This document shows positions 33,728 through 43,984 of a stretch of 64,000 bases of DNA, one piece after another; the stretch's first letter is position 1, and each line of letters begins with the position of its first letter. A model generated the notes under the pieces. It searched no databases. It saw nothing but the letters and a program-made list of their open reading frames with translations, and had not been told where the DNA came from. The stretch is taken from assembly GCA_009760885.1 (NCBI GenBank), contig CM019707.1, positions 33,147,645 to 33,211,644 on the forward strand, in the 5' to 3' direction. Position numbers and translations under genes: made by a program. The DNA is from Achatina immaculata. Its lineage: Eukaryota > Mollusca > Gastropoda > Stylommatophora > Achatinidae.

Positions 33728-35521
33728 GTGAGGCTATGCCTGAAGTTAATACTGGAAGCTTTTACCAGGAGCAAGGTTTTGGGGTTCTACAGGTTTCATT
33801 TCTCACAGGTAAAAAGCCGTTCACCGATACGGCCCCATACAGTCTTCAGAATATTGGCTAAAACAATAAAATCCAGAAGAGAAAATGTTGAAACAAACCC
33901 GATTACTTTCAGCATCATCACCTGTGATATAAGCAACACTAAAAACATAAACAGCCACGTCAAAGTGATGACCAGTGTGGAGAATATTGAATTTATTGCT
34001 GGTTTCCTGAACACAGGTGACTGTAGGAACTTGTATTTGTTTGTTAAGTGGAACTTACCTGCGTCTGGTAGTCACCTGAAGATTGCATGCATCAGGAAAG
34101 GTGAAGAACGTTTTAACTTAACTGTGTCTGATATTCAGCCGAAGATTGCAGGTGCCAAGAAAGGCGAAGAGTTGTATATCCTCTTGTGTTGGGGAAACAT
34201 AAAATTTCTAACGGACATTTTAAGAGCTGAGACACACTCAGAATTCGTGGTAAGAGATAAGACACACTCAGACTTCGTAGTGAGAGATAAGGCACACTCA
34301 GACTTCGTAGTGAGAGATAAGGCACACTCAGACTTCGTGGTGAGAGATAAGGCACACTCAGACTTCGTGGTGAGAGATAAGACACACTCAGACTTCGTGG
34401 TGAGAGATAAGACACACTCAGACTTCGTGGTGAGAGCAAAGACACACTCAGACTTCGTGGTGAGAACAAAGACACACTCAGATTTCGTAGTGAGAGATGA
34501 GACACACTCAGACTTCGTGGTGAGAGCAAAGACACACTCAGACTTCGTGGTGAGAACAAAGACACACTCAGACTTCGTGGTGAGAACAAAGACACACTCA
34601 GACTTCGTGGTGAGAACAAAGACACACTCAGACTTCGTGGTGAGAACAAAGACACACTCAGACTTCGTGGTGAGAACAAAGACACACTCAGACTTCGTGG
34701 TGAGAACAAAGACACACTCAGACTTCGTGGTGAGAGATAAGACACACTCAGACTTCGGAGTGAGAAATAAGACACACTCAGACTTCGTAGTGAGAAATAA
34801 GACACACTCAGACTTCGTAGTGAGAAATAAGACACACTCAGACTTCGTAGTGAGAGATAAGACACACTCAGACTTCATAGTGAGAAATAAGACACACTCA
34901 GACTTCGTAGTGAGAGATACGACACACTCAGACTTCGTGGTGAGAAATAAGACACAGTCAGACTTCGTGGTGAGAGATATGACACACTTAAATTTCGTGG
35001 TGAACAGCCCCTTACAGAATACAGGAGATTCTGACTATTTATTTGATCGTGTGTATGGCGTGGTTTGTGCCAGGAGAATAACCAGTGTACGACACTACTT
35101 CGTTGAAGACCATGAAATGATGTGCCACGGCCTCTATATCGAATATGTGCTTGTATTTCACGTTCTGTGTGGCGATTATATGCTGCCTTGTCAGGTTCTC
35201 TGTATTGGTTATATGTTGGTGTGTCACACAGTTTGCAACACTTATTTGCGTTGTGAAGATTGTACACACATCAAGAATAAAGAAACTTCAGGAAGTAAAG
35301 ATCACGCTGAGACAAAAATGAACTTAAGGCTCATCTCCAGTACAGGATGTTTCTGTGTAGATGTGAAAATAAACGACCTGGACAGTGTTGAAGATCTTAC
35401 AAAACTATGTATATCCAGGGAGCACAAAAGCTTTGATATGACATGTCTTAGGCGAGAACACACGATGAAGTCACTATTTGGGCTAAATCTTGGGGCAACA
35501 AAAGGCCAAGAGAAGGCCTGA
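33728..35521 (+). CDS. Unrecognised 597-codon frame with 26 decapeptide repeats
   Basis: Longest open frame in the window, from the codon after a TAA to TGA at 35521. It opens on GTG; the first in-frame ATG is codon 81 (33968), leaving 517 codons. Three parts are visible. First, about 170 residues of unique sequence without a recognised domain. Then 26 tandem decapeptides of consensus R[DTN]KTHSDFVV (about 34228-35007). Then about 170 residues with a Cys-rich stretch in which an 11-12 residue motif (VLCxxYMLxC) repeats about four times. No signal peptide or transmembrane segment is obvious. The 30-bp DNA unit keeps all frames open, and two minus-strand frames are also open, so openness over the array is weak evidence. 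The unique C-terminal part staying open is better evidence. It could be an orphan gene, an exon set or chance. I do not recognise a function. Confidence 0.35.
   Translation: MRLCLKLILEAFTRSKVLGFYRFHFSQVKSRSPIRPHTVFRILAKTIKSRRENVETNPITFSIITCDISNTKNINSHVKVMTSVENIEFIAGFLNTGDCRNLYLFVKWNLPASGSHLKIACIRKGEERFNLTVSDIQPKIAGAKKGEELYILLCWGNIKFLTDILRAETHSEFVVRDKTHSDFVVRDKAHSDFVVRDKAHSDFVVRDKAHSDFVVRDKTHSDFVVRDKTHSDFVVRAKTHSDFVVRTKTHSDFVVRDETHSDFVVRAKTHSDFVVRTKTHSDFVVRTKTHSDFVVRTKTHSDFVVRTKTHSDFVVRTKTHSDFVVRTKTHSDFVVRDKTHSDFGVRNKTHSDFVVRNKTHSDFVVRNKTHSDFVVRDKTHSDFIVRNKTHSDFVVRDTTHSDFVVRNKTQSDFVVRDMTHLNFVVNSPLQNTGDSDYLFDRVYGVVCARRITSVRHYFVEDHEMMCHGLYIEYVLVFHVLCGDYMLPCQVLCIGYMLVCHTVCNTYLRCEDCTHIKNKETSGSKDHAETKMNLRLISSTGCFCVDVKINDLDSVEDLTKLCISREHKSFDMTCLRREHTMKSLFGLNLGATKGQEKA
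34228..35007. repeat. 30-bp satellite within the reading frame
   Basis: 26 units of GACACACTCAGACTTCGTGG plus TGAGAGATAA. Variants (GATAAG, GCAAAG, ACAAAG, AATAAG) occur in homogeneous runs, as expected from local amplification. The shorter sister array is at 32135-32418 with ten units. Confidence 0.95.
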
Positions 35522-36149
35522 AAGCAGGTGTACGAACACATGACAGCAACGGCGTCTCTGACAGCTGCAAGACGAACGCCAACAACCTCAAGTGTGATTG
35601 CTACGTCATAAACAGCGGCCGTATGAAGTGTAGAAATGCCGCAAGCGGAGACAACTACTCGACTAAACCCGTCTCGAACTTGGAGACAAACAGCAAAGGA
35701 GATCAGAACCAAAGTCAAATCACAGACGCTAGGAAAGGTACGTTTAATCGTCTATTTCATCATCGTCATCGCAGTTTACAGTTTCCTTAACCATCATAAT
35801 CATTGTTTGAGAGCCATATTGCCATAGATATCTGTGCTAGAGTTGTTTGAGGGGGTTGGGAGTCTAATGGCTCTGGTCAAGACCCTATATGACATATTCT
35901 TGATTGTTTCTTGTATCATACTGTTGCCCTCATACAGCTTGGCACGTGGCTTCAAGTCGTCCCCATTTCTGCTCAGTCTTCAGTGAAGCGTGTTTCAGAA
36001 GTCCACTCGGAAATATTATGAAACCAGCTGATACCCACTCCCCATCCGGTATGTGACATCTTCGTGTCAAAATAAACACACTGCCGCAGAAATCAAACTT
36101 TCAGAGTTTATGGTGATTAATAAGATGATAAGGACACACGCATTACCAT
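35522..36149. other. No gene recognised
   Basis: Sequence 3' of the long frame. No clear polyadenylation signal or exon is seen apart from an AAATAAACAC near 36068. Confidence 0.4.
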
Positions 36150-36405
36150 CTCTTAAGTATAAATCTGTCCTCTAGCTTACAACTACTCTAGTATATAACT
36201 CTAGCATATAACTATTCTCTACCTTACAACTATTCTCTAGCATACATCTGTCCTCTAGCTTACAACTATTCTCTAGCATATAACTATTCTCCAGCGTACA
36301 ACTATTCTCTAGATTACAACTGTCCTCTAGCGTAAATCACTTTCTAGCTTACAGCTGTCCTCTAGTGTCAGTCTGTTCCTCAACTTTACATGCATTTTAA
36401 CATTT
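36150..36405. repeat. About 20-bp degenerate repeat (CTCTAGCTTACAACTATT)
   Basis: Twelve or so imperfect copies alternating between GCTTACAACTATTCTCTA and GCATATAACTATTCTCTA forms. Confidence 0.8.
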
Positions 36406-36507
36406 TCACCAATGTTTATTTTACCTGTGGGTGGGATGGAGTGTGGTTTGGGGGAGGGGGGAGAATGTAGGAGGTGTCCAAATCTCACTAACAGGTTGTG
36501 GCACACA

Positions 36508-36730
36508 TTTCCCCCACTGTTATAATTATCTATCTTCTCGAATCCGTCTCTCTCAACATTTCTTCTTTGATTTTCTTGCCGTCCATGATGTCTTTAACAT
36601 TCTTCTAAGAAACCAGATTTCCCTGGCTTCCAGACGTTGCTTCATTTCTTTAGTAACTGTCCGGCTCCACATCCGTCCGTAGATCAGAACTGGCTCTATG
36701 TACACTGGAGCACCATTTTCCTTACACTTA
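36508..36730 (-). pseudogene. LINE F2 fragment, minus strand (copy 1)
   Basis: The minus strand reads, with stops, the CYIEP-to-REAL region of F2: a VHRASSDL-type segment, NEATSGSQGNLVS, KNVKDIMDGKKIKEEMLRET, DSRR. It matches the LRRMLKIPWTAKKTNEEVLRE region in order. Decayed. Confidence 0.6.
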
Positions 36731-36929
36731 GTGACAGTGGTTTATTGCACAAATTACTTTTGATTATTTGGAAAGTTAGCTTCTGCTGTTAATCTCCGAT
36801 AGGCATCTTCCATCTGACATCAGCATTGTTTCTATAGATACTCGAACTTGCGTCTGTGCCATTTTCTTTTATTTTGCATTTATGGATCTCTCTTTTCCTG
36901 AAGACGACCGTAACTTGAAATATATATCA

Positions 36930-37780
36930 GTCAGTCAGTCAGTCAGTCATTTGCATGTCCATTGCAGAACTGTGCCTATCTAACAGCTCTCCTGTAGGCC
37001 TCTTGGTTGTAAGCAAGATGCCCTGCTGCTGATGCATCCAATTGCAGATTATCAACGATGTCTTGCAGCCATCTACGCCTTGGTCTTCGTCTCTTTCTTA
37101 ATCCTCTTTACCAGCCAGACTTCTTCAATATTAAGTTCTTGTAGTATGGATATATTTGTTCTTATTTTGTGTCCATGATATTTGAAGAACTCCTTTGTAG
37201 CATTTACATTCAAAGACATTTATTCTTTCTCAACTGTTTTTTAAAAGTGTCCTAGTCTCAGAGACATATGTTGCGAAGGGACAGATGCATGCCCTTAAAA
37301 ACCTTATCTGTGTAGTTCTCTCTGTTCCTCTCTAGAGCTTCTTTAGTTGTTTTACCTTTTGAATAGCGATGGATGTCCTCCTTTCAACTTCCCTCTTGTC
37401 TGTCTGTGGGAAAAATATTATGTGTTATATATTAAGTATTATGGAAAAAATTGGAAGAGGTGGAGAGTTTTGAATATCTTGGATCATTACTAATATACAA
37501 TTTTTGTATCTCCAATATTAGTTAGTAATGATCCAAGATATTCAAAACTCTCCACTTCTTCCAATTTTTCCTCATTGATACATATTTAAGTTGCCTTGTT
37601 TGTTTTGTTAGTTGTCATCATTTTAGTTTTCTTCGTATTAAGTTAGAGGTTTTGCTCTTCGCTGTTCTTACAGACTAACATAATTAGTTTTTCCATTCGT
37701 CTTTGTGTTGTGGACAGTAACACTGTGTCATCAGCGTATCTAATCTCTGGTATTTCGTAACCTCCAATTTTTATTATTTT
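36930..37780 (-). pseudogene. LINE F1 RT palm and 3' end, minus strand (copy 1)
   Basis: The minus strand begins near 37775 with IGGYEIPEIRYADDTVLLST, the YADD catalytic box of a LINE reverse transcriptase. It continues KTKMMTTNKTN and EEKLEEVESFEYLGSLLT. After decay it ends with the F1 tail (RRRPRRRWLQDIV, LDASAAGHLAYN, EAYRRA) and a (GACT)n tail at 36930-36950. Several stops and frameshifts and the hairpin rearrangement at 37450-37565 break it. This copy links the F1 tails elsewhere in the window to a YADD-type LINE. Confidence 0.82.
37444..37571. repeat. 44-bp inverted repeat (hairpin) in LINE sequence
   Basis: The left arm 37450-37493 and right arm 37522-37565 are reverse complements with a single mismatch (AGAGGTGG against AGAAGTGG). 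They enclose a 28-base loop that itself contains ATACAA/TTGTAT. Both arms encode the same LINE segment (LEEVESFEYLGSLL) in opposite directions. Confidence 0.93.
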
Positions 37781-37799
37781 TTTTTTTTTACTATAGCGT

Positions 37800-38440
37800 T
37801 AAACTTTAAACATTTCGAATTTACATTAAGTACAAGTTACTTACCATCGATGGCACAGATCTTAAACAAGTTGATAGATTCAAGTAATTAGGAACATTTA
37901 TACCAACTGATGGGAAATGTCACAACGAAATAAAAAACAGACGTGCTCAGGCCAAGACAGCATTCCAGAAAATGAGAAACATCTTGTGCAACAGATCCAT
38001 ATCAATAGAAACAAGATTCCGAGTACTTAAATGTTACATCGAGCCAATTTTGTTTTATGGATGTGAAGCATGGTCCATGAATAAGAGAGTACAGCGAGAT
38101 ATGGAGGCCATGGAAATGTGGTTCATAAGAAAGATGTTGAAGGTACCATGGACAGCTAAGAAAACCAATGAAGAAGTTTTAAGAGAGTCTGAAGATAAAA
38201 GACACATTACAGCAAATATCAGTGGCAGACAAGCAAGATTTGTAGGATATTTTCTGCCACACTGTAATAACTGTAGAAACTGAGGGAAGAAGAGACAGAG
38301 AAAGACAGAAAGATAATTTACTGGATGGGCTGTCAGTGTGGCTAGGAAGAAAGTCACCGGCGGATCTCATGATCAAGTCTAGAGACAGGGAATTGTGGAC
38401 AAAAATGATGGCCTACGCCACGCGGCACAGCACTTGATTG
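37800..38440 (+). pseudogene. LINE F2 C-terminus, plus strand (copy 1)
   Basis: In one frame it reads TIDGTDLKQVDRFK, a stop in place of the Y of the YLGT motif, then RRAQAKTAFQKMRNILC, CYIEPILFYGCEAWSM, EMWFIRKMLKVPWTAKK, NEEVLRES and GRQARFVGYF. After indels come ARKKVTGG and QGIVDKNDGLRHA. This is the post-palm region of a second LINE family, head-to-head with the F1 fragment on its left across a poly-T run. Confidence 0.85.
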
Positions 38441-38552
38441 ATTACTTGACAAGTTACTGTCATTTACAAAGTTGACAGTTAGGCCAAATGAACCTGAAAA
38501 TTATGTCCCTTGGTGTTTGTTTGAGGTAGAAAGATCGACAAGAGACAATGAC

Positions 38553-38555
38553 GAA

Positions 38556-38605
<50 letters not shown>

Positions 38606-38619
38606 GTCTGTCTGTCTTC

Positions 38620-38687
<68 letters not shown>

Positions 38688-38692
38688 ATGCT
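38553..38692. repeat. (TATC)n/(TGTC)n microsatellite
   Basis: Tetranucleotide tract TATC changing to TGTC. It sits at the right edge of the first 2.38-kb unit, where the second unit has other sequence (AGAATTATCTAGGG). Confidence 0.95.
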
Positions 38693-38729
38693 ATCATAAC
38701 TCTCACAACTGTCTGTTCTGAGTTTCCTC

Positions 38730-39110
38730 TATGAGATGTTCTGGTGTCCAGTTTCCATGCCGTCTTGCTAATTCACCCGGGATTTTCTCTCCCTGTTTAC
38801 GTCAGCCTCTTTCCTCCTCTAACTTTCCTTTTGTCCTGTTGCTCCAGTTTGCATTTTCTCAAGACATGTCCTTTAAATTTAGATTGTCTTTTCCCCACTG
38901 TTATAATTATCTGTCTTCTCGAATCCGTCTCTCTCAACATTTCTTCTTTGATTTTCTTGCCGTCCATGATGTCTTTAACATTCTTCTAAGAAACCAGATT
39001 TCCCTGGCTTCCAGACGTTGCTTCATTTCTTTAGTAACTGTCCGGCTCCACATCCGTCCGTAGATCAGAACTGGCTCTATGTACACTGGAGCATCATTTT
39101 CCTTACACTT
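38730..39110 (-). pseudogene. LINE F2 fragment, minus strand (copy 2, longer)
   Basis: Same fragment as 36508-36730 but extended on the plus-strand left by about 150 bp. That part reads on the minus strand as KLEEERLT, GREKIPGELARRHGNWTP, the more C-terminal part of F2. Stops throughout. Confidence 0.6.
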
Positions 39111-39309
39111 TGTGACAGTGGTTTATTGCACAAATTACTTTTCATTATTTGGAAAGTTAGCTTCTGCTGTTAATCTCCGATAGGCATCTTCCATCTGACA
39201 TCAGCATTGTTTCTATAGATACTCGAACTTGCGTCTGTGCCATTTTCTTTTATTTTGCATTTATGGATCTCTCTTTTCCTGAAGACGACCGTAACTTGAA
39301 ATATATATC

Positions 39310-40160
39310 AGTCAGTCAGTCAGTCAGTCGTTTGCATGTCCCTTGCAAAATTGTGCCTATCTAACAGCTCTCCTGTAGGCCTCTTGGTTGTAAGCAAGAT
39401 GCCCTGCTGCTGATGCATCCAATTGCAGATTATCAACGATGTCTTGCAGCCATCTACGCCTTGGTCTTCGTCTCTTTCTTAATCCTCTTTACCAGCCAGA
39501 CTTCTTCAATATTAAGTTCTTGTAGTATGGATATATTTGTTCTTATTTTGTGTCCATGATATTTGAAGAACTCCTTTGTAACATTTACATTCAAAGGCAT
39601 TTATGTGTTTCTCAGCTGTTTTGTTAAGTGTCCTGGTCTCACACGCATATGTTGCGAAGGGACAGATGCATGCCCTTAAAAACCTTATCTGTGTAGTTCT
39701 CTCTGTTCCTCTCTAGAGCTTCTTTAGTTGTTTTACCTTTTGAATAGCGATGGATGTCCTCCTTTCAACTTCCCTCTTGTCTGTCTGTGGGAAAAATATT
39801 ATGTGTTATATATTAAGTATTATGGAAAAAATTGGAAGAGGTGGAGAGTTTTGAATATCTTGGATCATTACTAATATACAATTTTTGTATCTCCAATATT
39901 AGTTAGTAATGATCCAAGATATTCAAAACTCTCCACTTCTTCCAATTTTTCCTCATTGATACATATTTAAGTTGCCTTGTTTGTTTTGTTAGTTGTCATC
40001 ATTTTAGTTTTCTTCGTATTAAGTTAGAGGTTTTGCTCTTCGCTGTTCTTACAGACTAACATAATTAGTTTTTCCATTCGTCTTTGTGTTGTGGACAGTA
40101 ACACTGTGTCATCAGCGTATCTAATCTCTGGTATTTCGTAACCTCCAATTTTTATTATTT
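39310..40160 (-). pseudogene. LINE F1 RT palm and 3' end, minus strand (copy 2)
   Basis: Twin of 36930-37780 with the same YADD box and internal hairpin (39831-39946). Its 3'-tail-side 350 bp differ from copy 1 at many positions while the rest is identical. Confidence 0.8.
39825..39952. repeat. 44-bp inverted repeat, second copy
   Basis: Exact counterpart of the hairpin at 37444-37571, shifted by 2381 bp (arms 39831-39874 and 39903-39946). Confidence 0.92.
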
Positions 40161-40179
40161 TTTTTTTTTTACTATAGCG

Positions 40180-40820
40180 TTAAACTTTAAACATTTCGAA
40201 TTTACATTAAGTACAAGTTACTTACCATCGATGGCACAGATCTTAAACAAGTTGATAGATTCAAGTAATTAGGAACATTTATACCAACTGATGGGAAATG
40301 TCACAACGAAATAAAAAACAGACGTGCTCAGGCCAAGACAGCATTCCAGAAAATGAGAAACATCTTGTGCAACAGATCCATATCAATAGAAACAAGATTC
40401 CGAGTACTTAAATGTTACATCGAGCCAATTTTGTTTTATGGATGTGAAGCATGGTCCATGAATAAGAGAGTACAGCGAGATATGGAGGCCATGGAAATGT
40501 GGTTCATAAGAAAGATGTTGAAGGTACCATGGACAGCTAAGAAAACCAATGAAGAAGTTTTAAGAGAGTCTGAAGATAAAAGACACATTACAGCAAATAT
40601 CAGTGGCAGACAAGCAAGATTTGTAGGATATTTTCTGCCACACTGTAATAACTGTAGAAACTGAGGGAAGAAGAGACAGAGAAAGACAGAAAGATAATTT
40701 ACTGGATGGGCTGTCAGTGTGGCTAGGAAGAAAGTCACCGGCGGATCTCATGATCAAGTCTAGAGACAGGGAATTGTGGACAAAAATGATGGCCTACGCC
40801 ACGCGGCACAGCACTTGATT
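40180..40820 (+). pseudogene. LINE F2 C-terminus, plus strand (copy 2)
   Basis: Twin of 37800-38440, including the same stop in the YLGT position and the 103-codon frame from MRNILC. It arose by the segmental duplication. Confidence 0.85.
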
Positions 40821-41036
40821 GATTACTTGACAAGTTACTGTCATTTACAAAGTTGACAGTTAGGCCAAATGAACCTGAAAATTATGTCCCTTGGTGTTTG
40901 TTTGAGGTAGAAAGATCGACAAGAGACAATGACGAACTAGAATTATCTAGGGCACATACCAGCCAATGGTGGGAGATGGGCGGAGTTAAACAGAAGAACA
41001 GAAATGGGCAGACACGTTCAGCACCACGAAGACATA

Positions 41037-41705
41037 CTGTTGTACAAGTCCTTGACAACACAAGTTCTACATCTGTTCTGTACTGTTGTACAAGTCCTTG
41101 ACAACACAAGTTCTACATCTGTTCTGTACTGTTGTACAAGTCCTTGTCAACAAAAGTACTACATCTGTTCTGTACTGTTGTACAAGTCCTTGACAACACA
41201 AGTTCTACATCTGTTCTGTACTGTTGTACAAGTCCTTGACAACACAAATTCTACATCTGTTTTTACTGCTGTACAAGTCCTCAACAACACAAGTTCTACA
41301 TCTGTTCTGTACTGTTGTACAAGTCCTTGAAAACGCAAACTCTGCATCTGTTTTTACTGCTGTACAAGTCCTTGACAACACAAATTCTACATCTGTTTTT
41401 ACTGCTGTACAAGTCCTTGACAACACAAATTCTACATCTGTTTTTACTGCTGTACAAGTCCTTGACAACACAAATTCTACATCTGTTTTTACTGCTGTAC
41501 AAGTCCTTGACAACACAAATTCTACATCTGTTTTTACTGCTGTACAAGTCCTTGACAACACAAGTTCTACATCTGTTCTGTACTGTTGTACAAGTCCTTG
41601 AAAACACACATTCTACATCTGTTTTTACTGCTGTACAAGTCCTTGACAACACAAGTTCTACATCTGTTCTGTACTGTTGTACAAGTCCTCGACAACACAA
41701 GCTCT
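41037..41705. repeat. 45/46-bp satellite
   Basis: Fourteen to fifteen units of TACTGTTGTACAAGTCCTTG plus ACAACACAAGTTCTACATCT and GTTCTG. Two versions are interleaved: a 46-bp form with GTTCTGTACTGTTG and a 45-bp form with GTTTTTACTGCTG. The 45-bp form amplified as a block in the middle. Confidence 0.94.
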
Positions 41706-41865
41706 ATTATCTACATCGAGTCTCTTAAGTCGAGTATTATCTAAGTAAAGTACTGCTTAAGTCAAACTCTATTTACATTGACTATTGCTTATCTCTTTCA
41801 CTTCTGAATTATAGTTTCCATGTTCTCCCAACATAAATTTTCATGAGAAATCTTGGTAAAAAAGA

Positions 41866-42075
41866 AGTTTAGCTTTCACCAAATATATGGACTATATCAA
41901 GTTTAGCTTTCACCAAATATATGGACTATATCAAGTTTAGATTTCACCAAATATATGGACTATATCTAGTTTAGCTTTCACCAAATATATGGACTATATC
42001 AAGTTTAGCTTTCACTAAATATATGGACTATATCAAGTTTAGCTTTCACCAAATATATGGACTATATCAAGTGAG
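41866..42075. repeat. 34-bp satellite
   Basis: Six copies of CACCAAATATATGGACTATA plus TCAAGTTTAGCTTT, nearly identical. Confidence 0.94.
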
Positions 42076-42339
42076 AATCGTTATAATCTATTCCAGAACT
42101 AATTCAGTTGCAGAAGTATGGTTTAAGGTGATGGAAATCTTTTTTTTTTCTTGAAAAGACATAGCACTTGAAAATGTGTGTGTATGAGAGAGAGAAAGAG
42201 AGAGAGAGAAAGAATGAGAGGGAGAACAAAAGTGAACGACTTAGAATGAAAGCCTTTTCTTTAAACGGTCAGCCATACTCGTATGAGACAACAAATTGTT
42301 ATCTTGCAGGTTCTAGGTGTATCTTTGATAGTTCTGAGC

Positions 42340-42800
42340 GGTGTCTACATAGCGTGTGTGGTGTGCTATATGACATTTCTGGTACACAAGTGCAGGTTCT
42401 ATATTGTGCTATATGACATTTCTGCTACACGAGTGGTATATGTTGAGTATTGTGTTACATGACATTTCTGTTACACACGTGGTATATGTTGAATATTGTG
42501 CTACATGACATTTCTGCTACACAAGAGGTACATGTTGAGTATTGTGCTACATGACATTTCTGCTACACACGTGGTGTATGGCAAGTATTGTGCTACATGA
42601 CATTTCTGTTACACACGTGGTATATTTCGAGTATTGTGCTACATGACATTTCTGCTACGTAAGTGGTATATGTTTAGCACTGTGCTACATGGCATTTTAG
42701 CTATATAAGTGGTATATGTTGAGTATTATGCTGCATGATTTTAGATACATAAATGGTATATGTCGAGTACTGTGCTGCATGACATTTTAGCAACACAAAT
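42340..42800. repeat. About 46-bp degenerate satellite
   Basis: Around ten units of GCTACATGACATTTCTGCTA plus CACACGTGGTATATGTTGAG and TATTGT, increasingly diverged to the right. Confidence 0.88.
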
Positions 42801-42849
42801 AAATGTAGACTGTACTGTGCTAGATAATTGTGATACAGAGGTAAGTACA

Positions 42850-42925
42850 AATTACGTTGGTTTTTATCGTAGGTTACACGTAGGTTTTTATCGTAGGTTA
42901 CACGTAGGTTTTTATCGCGAGAGAT
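42850..42925. repeat. TTTTTATCGTAGGTTACACG triplication
   Basis: Three copies of a 23-bp unit with GTAGGTTTTTATCGTAGG. Confidence 0.8.
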
Positions 42926-43114
42926 AAACGTTGACTTTTATGCTATACAGTTTTTTTCTGCACTGTACACATAGAAACGTATTTTATGCTACATGACAAT
43001 ATTGCTACAAAAGTAAATACTGACTGTGTGGTACTGCATGACGATCTAGTTAATCCTGGTTACAGGCAACGAGTGCCTAGCATGTTTAATACCTGGTGCA
43101 GATGACTGTTTGTA

Positions 43115-43325
43115 TATCTTCTTTCTTTCTCTCTCACTCATTACTCACGCTCTCTCACTCTCTCTCTCTCTCTCTCTCACTGTTCTCTTTCTCTCGTCTC
43201 TCTCACACACATTCGCACACACTCTCTCACTCTTTCTCTGACTCTCTCTGACTCTCTCTCCCTGTCGCACTCATTAACTCACTCACTCACTCACTCACTC
43301 ACTCACTCACTCACTCTTCCTCCTC
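43115..43325. repeat. TC-rich and (TCAC)n microsatellite
   Basis: Pyrimidine-rich CTCT/CTCA sequence that includes a clean (ACTC)n run at 43270-43314. Confidence 0.93.
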
Positions 43326-43984
43326 CCCTCTCCCCATCTTTCACCCCCACATCGTCTATTGTGACACAGATATCTTGGGCAGTACTAATCACGAAACTAA
43401 ACGAATAATAGAACTGAGAAGACAAAAAACACAGAAACCGAACATTTACTTTGATAGAATCCCATATACGTAAACATACAAGCCAGGTAAAATAAACATT
43501 ACGTGCACAAGATGGAAGAAAACATACATTAAAATTTCTAATTACATGAATTCTATTTGTTGTAGAAAAACAGATTGGGGTATGGGGGAAGCCTCACATC
43601 TACATCTTAATCTGTTTCATTAATAGAAAAATAGCTTCAGTTTCTGAAAATTTCTCATGAAAGTTAATCTCCATAGTTGAACAGAATATACAGCTAGATT
43701 TGTCAGTCTGTTTTTGTTCATTCTTCATCTAAGAAGACTTGCTTAATTTTAATTTAGAAAACAAAAGGTTCTCTCCTGTGAAAGAACAGACACGCAGGAA
43801 AAAAAGTTTTCAAATTTAAATATGTGTTTCAAAGAGATTAATAAAAGTCCTATTTCACAATAATTTCAAGAGATTGGATTACTGCCTTCTCTTTTCTATC
43901 TTCAGTTCTGATTTCAGCTACAGACAAATGTTCTCACAGTTGAAAAGCTTACATTAAAATATACTGACCAGAAAATCATCGCAA
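43326..43984. other. No gene recognised
   Basis: AT-rich, unique-looking sequence. Confidence 0.45.

Larger units (their letters stand above)
30362..34500 (+). repeat. 2.07-kb tandem segmental duplication
   Basis: 30362-32430 and 32431 to about 34500 are near-identical blocks containing an I-like LINE 3' end, a 950-bp spacer and the 5' part of the repeat-bearing reading frame with its 30-bp array. The offset is 2069 bp at the left edge and 2091 bp further in, because purine runs differ in length near 30650 and 32700. The first block ends inside its 30-bp array, where the second begins with GATGTCTACTACC. Confidence 0.9.
36508..40938 (+). repeat. 2.38-kb tandem segmental duplication
   Basis: 36508-38550 matches 38889-40938 at a constant offset of 2381 bp. 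Identity is patchy: 36950-37270 shows many differences from its partner, but from about 37277 to 38545 the copies look identical. The first unit also contains a TATC/TGTC microsatellite and a longer F2 fragment (38555-38888) before the second unit starts. Confidence 0.9.

Noticed and set aside
34113..34878. Two minus-strand frames of about 250 codons with SLRSLSVSYF-type and TTKSECVL-type repeats
   Set aside because: They are complements of the 30-bp array, are open only because the unit is a multiple of three, and have no unique extension comparable to the plus-strand frame.
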